64,000 bases of DNA from Aegilops tauschii subsp. strangulata (taxonomy: Eukaryota; Streptophyta; Magnoliopsida; Poales; Poaceae), in contig NC_053036.3 in NCBI RefSeq assembly GCF_002575655.3, positions 196,076,788 through 196,140,787 on the forward strand, written 5' to 3'. The position numbers and the translations under genes were made by a program. Shown here one piece after another: positions 35,400 through 47,351 of this stretch (its first letter is position 1; each line of letters begins with the position of its first letter). Under the pieces are notes generated by a model that saw nothing but the letters and a program-made list of their open reading frames with translations, was not told the origin of the DNA and searched no databases.

Positions 35400-36260
35400 C
35401 GCGCCAGCCCTTGTCGAGCACCCGGTGTATTTTGTCAGCATGGTGTTGCGGGACGCAAGGGCACGATATCCCATGCCTCAGAAGCTCCTGCTCGCACTCT
35501 TGGTGGCCTCGTGCAAGCTGCAGCATTACTTCCAGGGCCACCCCATCAAGGTCATCTCAGCCTACCCATTGGAGAGGTGCTCAGGAGCCCCAATTCTGCT
35601 GGAAGGGTCGCCGAGTGGAACATCGAGTTGCAAGCATTCCAGTTAGAGTTCAGCACTACCGGGGTCATCAAGGGAGCTGCGCTCGCTGATTTTGTGGCGG
35701 AATGGACGGACGTCCCGACGCTTGAAGTAGGCGAAGACCGGTCCACCTCGCCGGGAAGTGAAGCACCAGACGGTTGGGTCATGTACTTCGATGGCGCCTT
35801 CGTGCACCAAGGCGCAGGGGCTAGAGCAGTACTCATCTCGCCCACTCAAGATAAGCTCTACTGTGCCGTGCAGCTCTGCTTTCAGCATGGCGAGAAGGTC
35901 TCTAACAACATCACGGAATACGAAGGCCTCATAGCTGGCCTGAAGACTGCGGCAGCTCTGGGGGTGAAGCGCTTACCATTAGAGGCGACTCGCAACTCCT
36001 TGTCAACTTCTCCAAATAAGTATACGAGCCGAAGGACGAGCATATGGAGGCATACCTCGCGGAGGTGTGCAAGATGGAGAAGCAGTTCTTGGGCTTGGAG
36101 CTGCAGCACGTGCCCCCGGGGCACCAACAAGGAAGCCGACGACATCGCCAGGAGAGCATCCAAGTGGCAGCCACAAGAGCCCGGTGTCTTTGAGGAACGA
36201 CTCTTCAAGCCATCGGCGACACCACCACTTTCAAGCACAGCTCAGCCTCGGGAGGAACTC
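35400..36260 (+). pseudogene. N5 RNase H domain
   Basis: Degrades the RNA strand during reverse transcription. A tether region (35411 onward, [17 protein letters not shown]) leads to RNase H: VMYFDGAF (first aspartate), ITEYEGLIAGL (glutamate), then a frame shift near 35980 before the RGDSQL-equivalent. The frame returns around 36125 with the NKEADDIARRAS block holding the final aspartate. The region also has a stop near 36020 in the true frame. A long open frame (35511-36608) crosses these shifts by chance, so its middle part is out of frame. Confidence 0.82.
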
Positions 36261-36319
36261 CCACAGCCTCCTGCCACAGGTGCCCCGGCCTATGGCCCGA
36301 CATCAGGAGCTCGCTTGCC

Positions 36320-37590
36320 CTTGGCGCTCGAACCTCAGGAGGGATGCTGGACCAAGGAATTCAAGGAATATCTGATGCAAGGGGTGCAGCCGGAGAAGGA
36401 GGAGGATGCAGAGCGTGTGGTTCGGCAAGCCCCGACGTACTGCATCCAGGATGGTGAGTTGTATAGGAAGCGGCCAAACAACGTTTCCCTGCGCTGCATT
36501 TCCAGGGACCAAGGGAAGGAGCTGCTAACTGACATACATGGTGGGGACTGCGGGCACCACTCGTCATCACGGACCCTCGTCGGCAAAGTATTCCGTAGTG
36601 GGTTCTAATGGCCCACTACGCTCAACGACGCAGCTGAGCTGGTGAGGTCCTGCGAAGCCTGCCAGTTCCACGCCGAGCAGATCATTAGCCGGCTCAGGGC
36701 CTCCGGACAATTCCGCTCACATGGCCGTTCGTGGTCTGGGGGCTGGACATCTTGGGCCCGTTCCCTTGAGCGCCTGGGGGCTACCGCTACCTCTACGTCG
36801 CCATCGACAAGTTCACCAAGTGGGCGGAAGTGGAAGCCGTCCATACCATCCCAGCTGGCTCTGCTGTCAAGTTCATCAAGGGCCTTGTGAGCCGCTTCGG
36901 GGTCCCCAACCGCATCATCACAGATAACGGCTCGCAGTTCACTAGTAATCTCTTCAAAACCTACTGTGCTAACCTTGGAACGCAGATCTGCTACGCTTCG
37001 GTGGCGCACCCCAGGAGCAATGGTCAGGCCGAACGCGCCAACGCGGAAGTCCTGAGGGGCCTCAAGACCAGGACCTTCAAGAAGAAGCTCGAGGCCTGTG
37101 GCAGGGGCTGGCACGACGAGCTCTAGTCTGTCTTGTGGTCTATCCGCACCACCGCCACTAAACCGACAGGCGAGACCCCATTCTTCCTTGTCTACAGAGC
37201 TGAAGCAGTCCTTCCTCACAAGGTTAAGCATCGCTCCGCACGGGTCCTGGCGTTCGATGAAGTGCAGCAGGACACCACGCAGGGGATGAACCTCGTGTTG
37301 GGGGAGGAGCGTCGTCGCGAAGCTGCACTGAGGGCGGCAAGGTACCAGCAGGCACTGCGGTGATACCACTGCCACAGCATCCGCTCCAGGGCGCTCGAAG
37401 TGGGCGACCTCGTCCTGAGGCGGGTCCTCTCCAGGGAAGGGCTGCACAAGCTTTCACCAATGTGGGAGGGCCCATTCAGGGTCGTCCACGTCTCCAGGCC
37501 TGGCGCCGCGCGCCTGGAGACGTAGGACGGGATACCTATCCAGAACGCCTAGAACATCCAGCACCTCCAGAAGTTCTACCCATGAAGCAA
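36320..37590 (+). pseudogene. N5 integrase
   Basis: The N-terminal zinc region runs from ELLTDIHGGDCGHH to SCEACQFHAEQ (H, H, C, C), interrupted by a stop at 36606-36608. Frame shifts follow around 36700-36830. The core is readable from 36830: RIITDNGSQF (aspartate) and NGQAERANAE (glutamate). Later blocks are WSIRTTATKPTGETPF and the C-terminal chromo-like or barrel part LEVGDLVLRRVLSREG. More stops fall at 37124-37126, near 37361, 37525 and 37551. The end near 37580 (QKFYP) is where Gypsy pol normally finishes. Inactive remnant. Confidence 0.85.
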
Positions 37591-38416
37591 GGCCCAGAGC
37601 CTGTGAAGAAGGCCCGGTGCCTGTGAAGAATCGCCGCCCGTGACACTCTCACGTAATAATGAGTGGGGCTGTACACGCCCCGGAGTCTCAGGAGCGCTGG
37701 CCTCAGGCCTTGGGGCTCCCTCCCACGCCTAGTGGCAGCACTTAGCTCCGCGCTGGTGAGAACACTTGAAGACTAGATTAGGTTCCGGACGTGGCTTTTC
37801 ATTTGCTTTCCATAGTTGGCTTGTTTTTCCTTAATCGAAGTTTGCTTTTGGTGTTCCTTGCCGATTCGATTCCCTCACCTCTTACCGCATTTTCCGGCTC
37901 TGGTTCGCTCGTGTTTTCTCTCTCGCATACCTCGCGAGGGGGGCTAGGCAGGCGCCCTCGCGAGCATTTTTCTTCTCTCTACCTTCTTGTGAGCCACCCT
38001 CGTTCGAGCCCGAAGGCTGGCACATCTCTCTTAATCCGTGCCCCACGGGTACCGCGATACAAAGCGCCGGGTCAAGGCTTGGGTGAACGACAAATCTCCC
38101 GGTAAACTCCGTAACAAATTTTTTGCAATTCCTGAGCAATCGCAGACCACAAGGTCAAGATGGACATGAGGAAATAAACGCCTCGGATGGAGGAGGGCGT
38201 CCCAAATGCACCAGGCTAAGTTATCTTTGCGCAAAATAGCCACACAGCACTAAAACAACAAGCGTAGCATAATGGTTAATAAGTCATGGTTCGATACACG
38301 CCCCTCGGAGCCCATGCTGGTTTCATTTCGGTGTAGGAAGGAAAAGGGGAACATAACAAAAGCGGCGCTCGCCCCTGCAGCAGCCGGCGGGGGCAGGGCC
38401 TTGGCGACGTCCGGGT
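37591..38416 (+). other. N5 spacer between pol and the antisense gene
   Basis: No supported gene. Mixed composition, several CTCGCGAGG-like words around 37930-37960. The B3 pseudogene ends (minus strand) at 38417. Confidence 0.6.
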
Positions 38417-39189
38417 CTAGTCGGACCCCTCCTCGCGCTTCACCGATGCGCGGCGACGAGACGACCCGCTACCACCTTCGAAGCGGATGCGGCGGCTGAT
38501 CAAGGCCGCCGCTGCTGGAACTGTCGCCAGAGGAGGAGCCGCTATAGCCGGACGAGGCGCGGCCGGCGGGTTCGTCCTCCTCCTCATCCCGACCATCGCC
38601 AAGGCCAAGCACCCCCTCGCCGTCGTTCACCTCGGGGCAGCATCCGGCGCGGCGACCGTCTTCCCCAAACACCCTCACGAAAGAGGTCGCATCGCCATCG
38701 AACTTGAAGTGGAGGGTGCACCGCCTGCCCAGGCCGCGCGCGCGGGCGAACGTTTGCCAACCGCGGGCCAGAGCTATGTTGCCCGCGATGGAGACCTCGA
38801 CCGCGACCCAAGAAGCGCGGCTGCAGCAACCGTCTGCCTACAGCCAGAGCCCGCCTGGACCGGAGGCCGGCAGCTCATCAGCAAAGAAGCGGGGGAGCTG
38901 GAGCCAGCTGCCGGCCAGATCCTCCGACCAGACAACGAACTCCGGCAGCCCCTGTGACGCATGGAACCGCGGTCGGGGAGGCCGCGCAACCATGGCACGT
39001 CTCCTCTCGTCGACAGGACTGCCACGACCAGAGCGACTCCTACCACGCACTGCGGCGCCACCCCGAGACCCCGGGGGCCACGGCATGCTTGCGGGGACGG
39101 CCACGTCCGCGCTTGGGCGCCGGGGAGCCGGGTCCCTCCCGAGGGGCTTTGCCCTTCTCCGCGGCGGAGAACCTCTTCGACGGCGCCAT
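38417..39189 (-). pseudogene. Antisense B3-domain protein remnant inside N5
   Basis: On the minus strand, ATG at 39187-39189 opens MAPSKRFSAAEKGKAP followed by a basic, AT-hook-like PAPKRGRGRPRKH. After a frame shift near 39070 comes a B3-type DNA-binding domain: FVVWSEDLAGSWLQLPRFF, then SWVAVEV, then ALARGWQTFARARGL, then LHFKFDGDATSFVRVFGEDG. That order (strand, LP-x-x-F, RGW-x-x-F, F-x-x-DG, V-x-V-F) is the B3 pattern of plant transcription factors. An acidic, serine-rich tail follows and ends at 38417. It has a stop at 38838-38840 and a second shift near 38480. It lies between pol and the 3' LTR in reverse orientation, so it is an extra antisense gene of this element or a captured host gene. 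Confidence 0.78.
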
Positions 39190-39500
39190 TGCAGCTTCCG
39201 GTGGGGCAAGAAGGAAGAAACAAGCGAGCACGGAAGAGATGGGCGACGGGGGCTCCGCCCCCCTCCCCATTTATAGCGAGGGAAGGCCAACCAGCGCCCC
39301 CCACGATCACAGGTAATGATGGTTTTCCTTGCATGTCGTAGGGACTTGTCAAGTCGAGCAGTTGCCGAGGCAGCATGGGGAAGCGGAGACGCCCACGTCC
39401 AATCAACCGCCACGCGTCAGCCGAGGCCGCAGGATTTTGGGGCCCGCGGCGCTCCACGCTTGACCTTTGGCTTCGCCTCGAAGCCAAGCCCGAGTGCACC

Positions 39501-39517
39501 TTGGGCCCGGGGGCTAC
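39501..39517 (+). other. N5 polypurine tract
   Basis: TTGGGCCCGGGGGCTAC immediately before the 3' LTR at 39518. G-rich rather than A-rich. Confidence 0.55.
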
Positions 39518-40418
39518 TGTCGATGTTCTGGGAACGGGGGTTCCCAGACTTGCCTGCCTGCGGCCCACGGCGTGGCTATGCTAGCAGGCCTGTACGACCC
39601 ATCTTCGTCAACAAGGCTGTCAAGACCCTCGCGAGGGGCCAAGCCTCGCGAGGCGGACGACGCAAGACCTCCTCAAGAGTGGCCTCTCCAGGCAGGCTCA
39701 CAAGGAGCAGAGATATTAAGGCAGGGCAAACCTCGCGAGGCTCTCGTGACGTGAGCAATGACGATCGGCGCTAGGCGGGCGCCAACGCGCGCAGCGTCCT
39801 CGTTTCCTCTTTGGTGCCAAGGGGGCAAGCGCAGGCGCGGAGTACCGAGGCATCAGGCAAAGGTTTCCATATCAGTGCAACAAGACCAAGACCAGTAGGC
39901 CAGCAGGACGGAGGTCACTGTGGAGCCCAAGACGGCGTCATCACCAGAGCCCTTTCGCAGGCGAAGACCGCTTTTGTTAGGATAGCTTGTACTAGTTGTC
40001 CCCTTTCAAATTGGCCGCCGTTGATGGCTCCCTTCCCGCTCAATATTTGGGAAGAGGACCAGGGCCTCTATAAATAGGACTAGCCACCACCCAAGGAGGC
40101 AGCTTGATCTCATCTGATCGAGAGCCTACCCTTAGCCACACCGAACACAAGAACACCTCAACCTCAGGAGGTTGTTCTTCCCCTTGTACTGTTCTTCATC
40201 AGCCCCAGAGGCAATCCACCACCACACACTGGAGTAGGGTATTACACCACAACGATGGCCTGAACCAGTATAAATCTTGTGTCCCTTGTGTTGTGAGTTT
40301 GTCGAGTTCGTCCATAAGATCTTAGCGAGCTAGGGCATGGATCGGTAGGAGGGAAAGAACTTCGCGCGCACCCCAGAGTTCGAGCCTTAAGGGTTTTGCC
40401 GGAACCCCAGATCCGACA
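39518..40418 (+). repeat. N5 3' LTR
   Basis: 901 bp, TGTCGATGTTCT...AGATCCGACA, followed by TSD GATCC at 40419-40423. Frames in it (for example 39811-40077) repeat those of the 5' LTR and are not genes. Confidence 0.92.
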
Positions 40419-40423
40419 GATCC

Positions 40424-41742
40424 CAATGTATATCAAAGCCAATTTTAATTAACAATGATTTGTGATTTAGTAGTGAGCACAAAGTAACATATATTATGCA
40501 ACAACGAAGTCTAACTCTCTTCCTATGCATCGACAGGTCATAAAAGAACAATTCATGCACACATAGTAAAGGCCAATGCATAGTACAAACAGGTTCTTGC
40601 AATTTTATCGTGTTGGAAACATAGAGAGGCGGAGATGTAGTTCCTCTCTCATAATAATTGCAAGTAGGAGCAGCAAGCACATGCATATTATATCTATCAA
40701 AATCATCATGTGTAGTAGTAAAACGCAACCCATCAATATAATCCTTAATAAGGGCAAACTTCTTTGATATAGTGTAGTCGGGAGAATTCAAAAAGATAAT
40801 AGGACGATCATGCCTGGGTGCAATAGCAACAATTTCATGTTTAACATAAGGAACTATAGCAAGTTCATCTCCATAAGCATAATTCATATTGGCATCTTGG
40901 CCACAAGCATAGCAAGCATCATCAAAAAGGAATATTTCAAAAGAATCAACGGGATCATAACAATCATCATAGCAATCATCCTTCGGTAAGCACGAAGGGA
41001 AATTAAACAATGTATGAGTTGAAGAGTTACTCTCATTAGAAGGTGGGAACCGGTAGCTAATCCGCTCTTCCTCCTTTTGTTCTTCGCTTTCCTCATCAAA
41101 TTTTTCATCCAATGAGCCCACAGTTTCATCAATTCCTTCTTCCATAGACTCCTGCATAATATTAGTCTCTTCTTGGACAGCGGAGACTCTCTCAAAAAAA
41201 TCATCAATATCGGAACTGAATTCATAATTCTCATAGCAATATTTAAGTATAGCAAAATTTTCAGGTCTGTAAACAGCGGAGAGCATCATCAAGATTTTCA
41301 CACTCTTTAAACAAAGATTCAATTTCATAAGCACCCATAAAAGCAATGAATTCTTCTATTGTTCCACATCATAGTAATCATATATACCATTAGCATAAGA
41401 AGCCAAGGTTTTATTACCATTAAATCTGCATGAAAAGGGAAGGTGTGGAGCCTTCATCCTAGAGCAACAAGTATAATCATATCTCAAGCATAGTTGCCGA
41501 GCATACCAATGCAACATATGAATTTGATCCCATAATAGTTTCCATTTTTGAGTCAAGCGATAATCCCTAAAGTATTCACATTGATCCAACGTGTCTCCCA
41601 TTATATAATTGAATGGCGTTTTCTCAGGATTATTAAAGTAGTGCATAATATCTTTCACATAATGAGCATCGAGGGTTTAAGGAGGTTCCCCATCTCCATG
41701 AGTAGCAAGTACAACTAATTTTTTTGGTATTTCGTGTTCCAT
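40424..41742 (-). pseudogene. N4 internal frame of unknown function
   Basis: First frame after the N4 primer site, starting ATG at 41740-41742 (MEHEIPKKLVVLATHGDG). It has a TAA at 41677-41679, a readable stretch with MGDTLDQCEYFRDYRL and ASYANGIYDYYD, and a break near 41360. It then runs to the N5 insertion and ends in the left N4 piece (stop near 32026). The middle is very acidic (DEKFDEESEEQKEEER). I see no gag, protease, RT or integrase motif and no membrane segment. Position suggests it replaces gag in this family. Unrecognised. Confidence 0.6.
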
Positions 41743-41844
41743 ATCCAAAACTAAAGATAGACAAAAACTTAGAACAGCAAATAAAAATTACTTAGTGATA
41801 AAGCAAACAAGCACACACGAGAATATTCACCCCACGCTATTGCT

Positions 41845-41861
41845 CCCCGGCAACGGCGCCA
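41845..41861 (-). other. N4 primer-binding site (tRNA-Asp type)
   Basis: The plus strand reads CCCCGGCAACGGCGCCA, 11 bases from the 5' LTR, identical to the N1 and N2 sites. Confidence 0.9.
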
Positions 41862-41872
41862 GAAAAAGGTCT

Positions 41873-43404
41873 TGATAACCCACAAGTATAAGGGATCAAT
41901 TGTAGCCTCTTTCGATAAGTAAGAGTGTCGAACCCAACGAGGAGCTAAAGGTAGAACAAATATTCCCTCAAGTTCTATCGACCAGCGATACAACTCTACG
42001 CGCGCTTAACGTTCGCTTTACCTAAAACAAGTATGAAACTAAAAGTACTTTGTAAGTGTTGTTGGATAGTTTTGCAAGATAATAAAGAGCACGTAAATAA
42101 AATCTAGGGGCTGTTTAGATAAATACACAATAAATTTAGTATAGCGAGTGTGGAAAAGTGGTGGTAGGAGTTGCGAAATTGTCCCTAAGCAATTGATTAC
42201 TTTACTAGATCGATAGCAAGTTTTGTGTGGGAGAGGCCACTTCTAGCATGTCATCCCTGACTTGAATTCTATGCACTTATGATTGGAACTATTAGCAAGC
42301 ATCCACAACTACTAACATTCATTAAGGTAAAACCCAACCATAGCATTAAGATATACTGGTCCCCCTTCAATCCCGTATGCATCAATTTCTATGCTAGGTT
42401 GAAGCTTCTTTCACTCTTGCCCTACAATACATAGTCCTATCAACATACAACTAACCCTATGGTGTGATCCACGCGCACACTCATATGATGGGCACCAAAG
42501 GAAAGCAACATAACCACAAGCAAATTAAACCAATCATAGCAATTCACAAATTACTGATAGGACAACGAAAATCTACTCAGACATCATAGGATGGCAACAC
42601 ATCATTGGATAATAATATGAAGCATAAAGCACCATGTTCAAGTAGAGGGTACAGCGGGTTGCGGGAGAGTGGACCGCTGTAGATAGATGGGGGAAGGTGA
42701 TGGAGATGTTGGTGAAGATGACGGAGGTGTTGGTGTAGATTGCGGTGACAATGATGGCCCCGGCGGCGTTCCGGCGCCACCGGGAGAGAGGGGGAGAGGG
42801 GCCCCCTTCTTCTTCTTCTTCGTTGACCTTCTCCCTAGATGGGAGAAGGATTTCCCCTCTGGTCCTTGGCTTCCATGGCATGGGAGGGGCGAAAGCCCCT
42901 CTGAGATTGGATTTGTCTCTCTATCTCTCTCTATTTCTGCGTTTCTGATTCTGCCCTTTCGCCGTTTCTTATATTCCCGGAGATCCGTAACTCCGATTGG
43001 GTTGAAATTTGGACACGATTTTTATCCAGATATTGGCTTTCTTGCGGCGAAAGAAGGGCACCAACCGCCTTACGGAGTGGCCACGAGGGCCCAGGGCGCC
43101 TGAACCCCTGGGGCGCGCCCCTCACCCTCATGGGCCCCTTGGGCGTCGTCTCGCGTTGATTCCACTTCCCAAAATTCACATATATTCCAAAAAAAAAATC
43201 TCCGCCGGTTTTTATCCCGTTTGGACTCTGTTTGATATGGATTTTCTGCGGAACAAAAAACATGCAACAAATAGGAACTGGCACTGGGCACTAGATCAAT
43301 ATGTTAGTCCCAAAAATAGTATAAAAAGTTGCCAAAAGTATGTAAAAGTTGTAGAATATTGGCATGGAACATTCAAAAATTATAGATACGACGGAGACGT
43401 ATCA
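41873..43404 (-). repeat. N4 5' LTR
   Basis: 1532 bp, TGATAACCCACAAGTATA...GGAGACGTATCA on the plus strand, followed by TSD GGCAC. Retains the roughly 155 bp missing in the 3' LTR. A GC-rich palindrome is at about 43081-43135. Confidence 0.92.
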
Positions 43405-43409
43405 GGCAC

Positions 43410-44123
43410 CCGTTGTTTCGGGCAAGCCATGGATTGATGCTTATTGGTGGAGGGGGAGTATAAACTTTACCATTCTGTTTGGGAACCGCCTATAATGTCT
43501 GTAGCATGGAGATATCGAGATCTCTCCATTGATATGTTGACAATGAAAGTATGCCATTCAAAATATTATATATCTCTATTTCAAAAATCGAGCTCTGGCA
43601 CCTCTTCCCTGCTTCCCTCTGCGAAGGGCCTATATATTTACTTTTATGTTGAGTCATCATCCTCTTATTAAAAAGCACTAGTTGGAGAGCAGCGCTGTCA
43701 TTTGCATGCATTACTATTAATTTACATTGAGTATGACTATGACTGGATCTCTTTTACCATGAATAACAATGTTTAGTCAGTCCTTGATCTTCATAGGTGC
43801 TCTGCATTTATGTTTTGCGGTCTCAGAAAGGACTAGCTAGATACCATCTTGTTATATCATATTATGATTGTTTTGAGAAAGTGTTGTCATCCGAGATTTA
43901 TTATTATTGCTCGCTAGTTGATTATGCCATTGATATGAGTAAATATGAGACCTAAGTGTTATTGTGAATATGGTTAGTTCATAATCTCAGCTGAAAACTT
44001 GAATGCTGGCTTTACATATTTACAACAACAAGAGCAAACAGAGTTTGTAAAAGTTTTTCTTTATCACTTTCAGTTTCTCAACTGAATTGCTCGAGGACAA
44101 GCAAAGGTTTAAGCTTGGGGAGT
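43410..44123 (+). other. N3 3' non-coding region, right part, with polypurine tract
   Basis: Continues 27823 across N4. No gene. It ends with a stem (44087-44093 with 44098-44104, one wobble pair) and the polypurine tract AAGCTTGGGGAGT (44111-44123) against the 3' LTR. Confidence 0.75.
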
Positions 44124-45526
44124 TGATACGTCTCCATCGTATGTACTTTTCCAAATACTTTTGCCCTTGTTTTGGACTCTAACTTGCATGAATTGAATGG
44201 AACTAACCCGGACTGACGCTGTTTTCAGTAGAATTGCCACGGTGTTATTTTTGTGCAGAAATAAAAGTTCTCGGAATGACCTGAAACTTCACGGAGAATA
44301 TTTTGGGAATATATAAAAAATACTGGCGAAAGAATCAAGACCAGGGGCCCCACACCCTGTCCACGAGGGTGGGGGAGCGCCTACCCCCTTGGGCGCGCCC
44401 CTTGCCTCGTGGGCCCCCTAAGGCTCCACCGACCTCAACTCCAACTCTATATATTCATGTTCGGGGAGAGAAAAATCAGAGAGAAGGATTCATCGCGTTT
44501 TACGATATGGAGCCGCCGCCAAGCCCTAATCTCTCTCGCGAGGGCTGATCTGGAGTCCGTTCGGGGCTCCGGAGAGGGGAATCCGTCGCCGTCGTCATCA
44601 TCAACCATCCTCCATCACCAATTTCATGATGCTCACCGCCGTGCGTGAGTAATTCCATCGTAGGCTTGCTGGACGGTGATTGGTTGGATGAGATTTACCA
44701 TGTAATCGAGTTAGTTTTGTTAGGGTTTGATCCCTAGTATCCACGATGTTTTGAGATTGATGTTGCTATGACTTTGCTATGCTTAATGCTTGTCACTAGG
44801 GCCCGAGTGCCATGATTTCAGATCTGAACCTATTATGTTTTCATGAATATATGTGAGTTCTTGATCCTATCTTGCAGGTCAATAGTCACCTACTATGTGT
44901 TATGATCCGGCAACCCCGAAGTGACAATAATCGGGACCACTCCCAGTGATGACCGTAGTTTGAGGAGTTCATGTATTCACTATGTGTTAATGCTTTGGTC
45001 CGGTACTCTATTAAAAGGAGGCCTTAATATTCGTTAGTTTCCAATAGGACCCCGCTGCCACGGGAGGGTAGGACAAAAGATGCCATGCAAGTTCTTTTCC
45101 ATAAGCACGTATGACTACATTCGGAATACATGCCTACATTACATTGATGAACTGGAGCTAGTTCTGTGTCACCCTAGGTTATAACTGTTGCATGAGGAAT
45201 CGCATTCGACATAATTATCCATCACTGATCCAATGCCTACGAGCTTTTCACATATTGATCTTTGCTTAGTTACTTTACCGTTGCCACTGTTACAATTACT
45301 ACAAAACTGCAACTGTTACTTTTGCCACCGTTACCGTTACTTCCATACTACTTTGCTACTAAATACTTTGCTGCAGATATGAAGTTTTCCAGGTGTGGTT
45401 GAATTGACAACTCAGCTGCTAATACATGAGAATATTCTTTGGCTCCCCTTGTGTCGAATCAATAAATTTGGGTCGAATACTCTACCCTCGAAAACTGTTG
45501 CAAACCCCTATACTTGTGGGTTATCA
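44124..45526 (+). repeat. N3 3' LTR
   Basis: 1403 bp, same length as the 5' LTR. TATA box 44446-44455. Followed by TSD CCCTC (45527-45531). Confidence 0.93.
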
Positions 45527-45531
45527 CCCTC

Positions 45532-47351
45532 CATACCAACACTTTCCAAGGAATTTATTATTTGACAACATAAAGTAAATTCATTTTTCATTTCGGGACT
45601 GGGCATCCCTAAAACCTTTGCCTTACTCTCATGGAATGACAAGTGAATAAACACTCATCCTGAGAATATCACATCTAGCATGGAAAATATTAGTGACCCC
45701 TCACCGCTCCACGAGCGGAACAAAGACACAAAAGAGAAGTTTATTTTGAAAATTAGACATGGCATATACAAATTTGCTTAGAACGGCAAAAGAATACTGC
45801 ATATAGTTAGATATAGTGGACTCATGTGGCAAAACTGGTTTGAAGGATTTTGGATGCACAAGTAGAGATCATACTAAGTGCAAAATGAAGGCTAGCAAAA
45901 GATTGAGAAGCGATTAACCAAGAAACGGATAATCTCCTAAGCAATCATTAAGCATAATTAACACTGAATGATGCACCACAATTAGGATATACTTTCATTG
46001 CATGACTATCGACTTTCGTGCTTGCATAGGGAATCACAAACCTTAACACCAATATTCTTACTAAAGCATAATTACTCATCAACATAACTCACATATCACA
46101 TCATCATATCTCAAAACTATTACTAAGAATCAAGTTTATTTTGTCCAATGATCTTCATGAAAGTTTTTATTATATCCTTCTTGGATATTTGTCACTTTGG
46201 GACTAATTTTTATATGTTGCTTTTCATAAGCTCAAACAAATATAAGTGAAGATCAAGAGCATAATAATTTTCTTTCTCTCAAGTTAATTTAACTGAAGCA
46301 AGAGAGAATTTTTGAAAAATTTACTAACTCTCAAATAAATCTAAGTGAAGCAAGAGAGCATTTCTTCAGAAATACTAATGCACACCGTGCTCAAAAAGAT
46401 ATAAGTGAAGCACTAGAGCAAGACCATAGCTCATAAAAGATTTAAGTGAAGCATAGAGAGCAATTCTAACAAGTCATGACATAATTTTGGCTCTCTCAGA
46501 AAGGTGTGTCCAGCAAGGGATCAAGACTAAAAACACAAAATAAAACAAGAAAAGACTCATATCATACTAGACGCTCCAAGCAAAACACATATTAGGTGAC
46601 GAATAAAAATATAGCTTCGAGTAAAATACCGATGGTCGTTAGAAGAAAGAGGGGATGCCACTCGGGGGCATCTACAAGCTTAGTTGTTTGCTCATTTTTG
46701 GATAATAGCTTGGGATGCCGGGGCATCCCCAATCTTAGGCTCCTCTACTCCTTATTCCTTCATCCATCATAATATAACCAAAACTTGAAAACTTCAATCA
46801 CACAAAACTCAACAAAACCTTCGTGAGATCCGTTAGTGTAAGAAAAAAATCACTACTATAAGTACTATATCAAACCAATTGATATTTTATTTTCTAATTA
46901 TATCTACTTTATTACAACTTTACTATGGCAGAAACTCATCAAAGAAAAACATAGAGCCATCAAAATAAGGACACAACACAAATAAAACAGAATCTGTCAA
47001 AACAGAACACTCTGTAGAAATCTGATTTGTTCGAATACTTCTGGAACTCCAAAAATTCTGAAAAATTAGGACGACCTGGGTAATTTGTATATTAATCTAA
47101 TGCAAAAACAAATTGGCGTTTTATCATGTTCTGGTGATTTTTAACAATTGATTTTGTGAGCGCAAAAGTTTCTGTTTTTCAGCAAGATCAAACAACTATC
47201 ACCCAAGAAGATCCTAAAGGCTTTACTTGGCACAAACACTAATTAGAACACAAAAATCACAATAAAAACAGTAGCATAATTGTGTAAACACTCAGGAACA
47301 GAAAGCAAAAAGCAAAAAAAAATTATTCATTGTGTTGCCTCCCAACAAGCA
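45532..47351 (-). other. N2 3' non-coding spacer, right part
   Basis: Collinear with bases about 70-1894 of N1. Contains at least five spaced AAGTGAAGC motifs (46248-46460) and the GGGGATGCC hairpins (46651-46740), one arm mutated. No gene. Confidence 0.75.

Larger units (their letters stand above)
32049..40418 (+). mobile_element. N5: complete but defective Gypsy element with antisense B3 gene
   Basis: 8370 bp, TSD GATCC at 32044-32048 and 40419-40423. LTRs 32049-32932 (884 bp) and 39518-40418 (901 bp). It has gag, protease, RT, RNase H and integrase in the order of Gypsy elements, then a 1.9 kb 3' region holding an antisense B3-domain pseudogene, then the polypurine tract. All frames are broken. 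The LTRs differ in their first 90 bases mostly by C/T and G/A changes. Confidence 0.93.
27824..43404 (-). mobile_element. N4: non-autonomous Gypsy, split by N5
   Basis: TSD GGCAC at 27819-27823 and 43405-43409. 3' LTR 27824-29200, 5' LTR 41873-43404. The primer site at 41845-41861 is tRNA-Asp type and the polypurine tract lies at 29201. The internal sequence (29201-32043 plus 40424-41872) has one degenerate reading frame with no RT, RNase H or integrase domain. Original length about 7.2 kb. It shares terminal sequences and spacer motifs with N1-N3 but has a different coding region. Confidence 0.9.
8000..45526 (+). mobile_element. N3: Gypsy (Athila-like) element, split by a MULE and by N4
   Basis: TSD CCCTC at 7995-7999 and 45527-45531. 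Both LTRs are 1403 bp (8000-9402 and 44124-45526). Internal pieces are 9403-10695, 23119-27823 and 43410-44123, about 9.5 kb in total once the insertions are removed. It encodes gag, a retropepsin-like domain and a separate ATHILA ORF-1-like frame, but no RT or integrase. In the first 80 bases the two LTRs differ by four substitutions and one 2-base indel, so the copy is not very recent. Confidence 0.92.
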
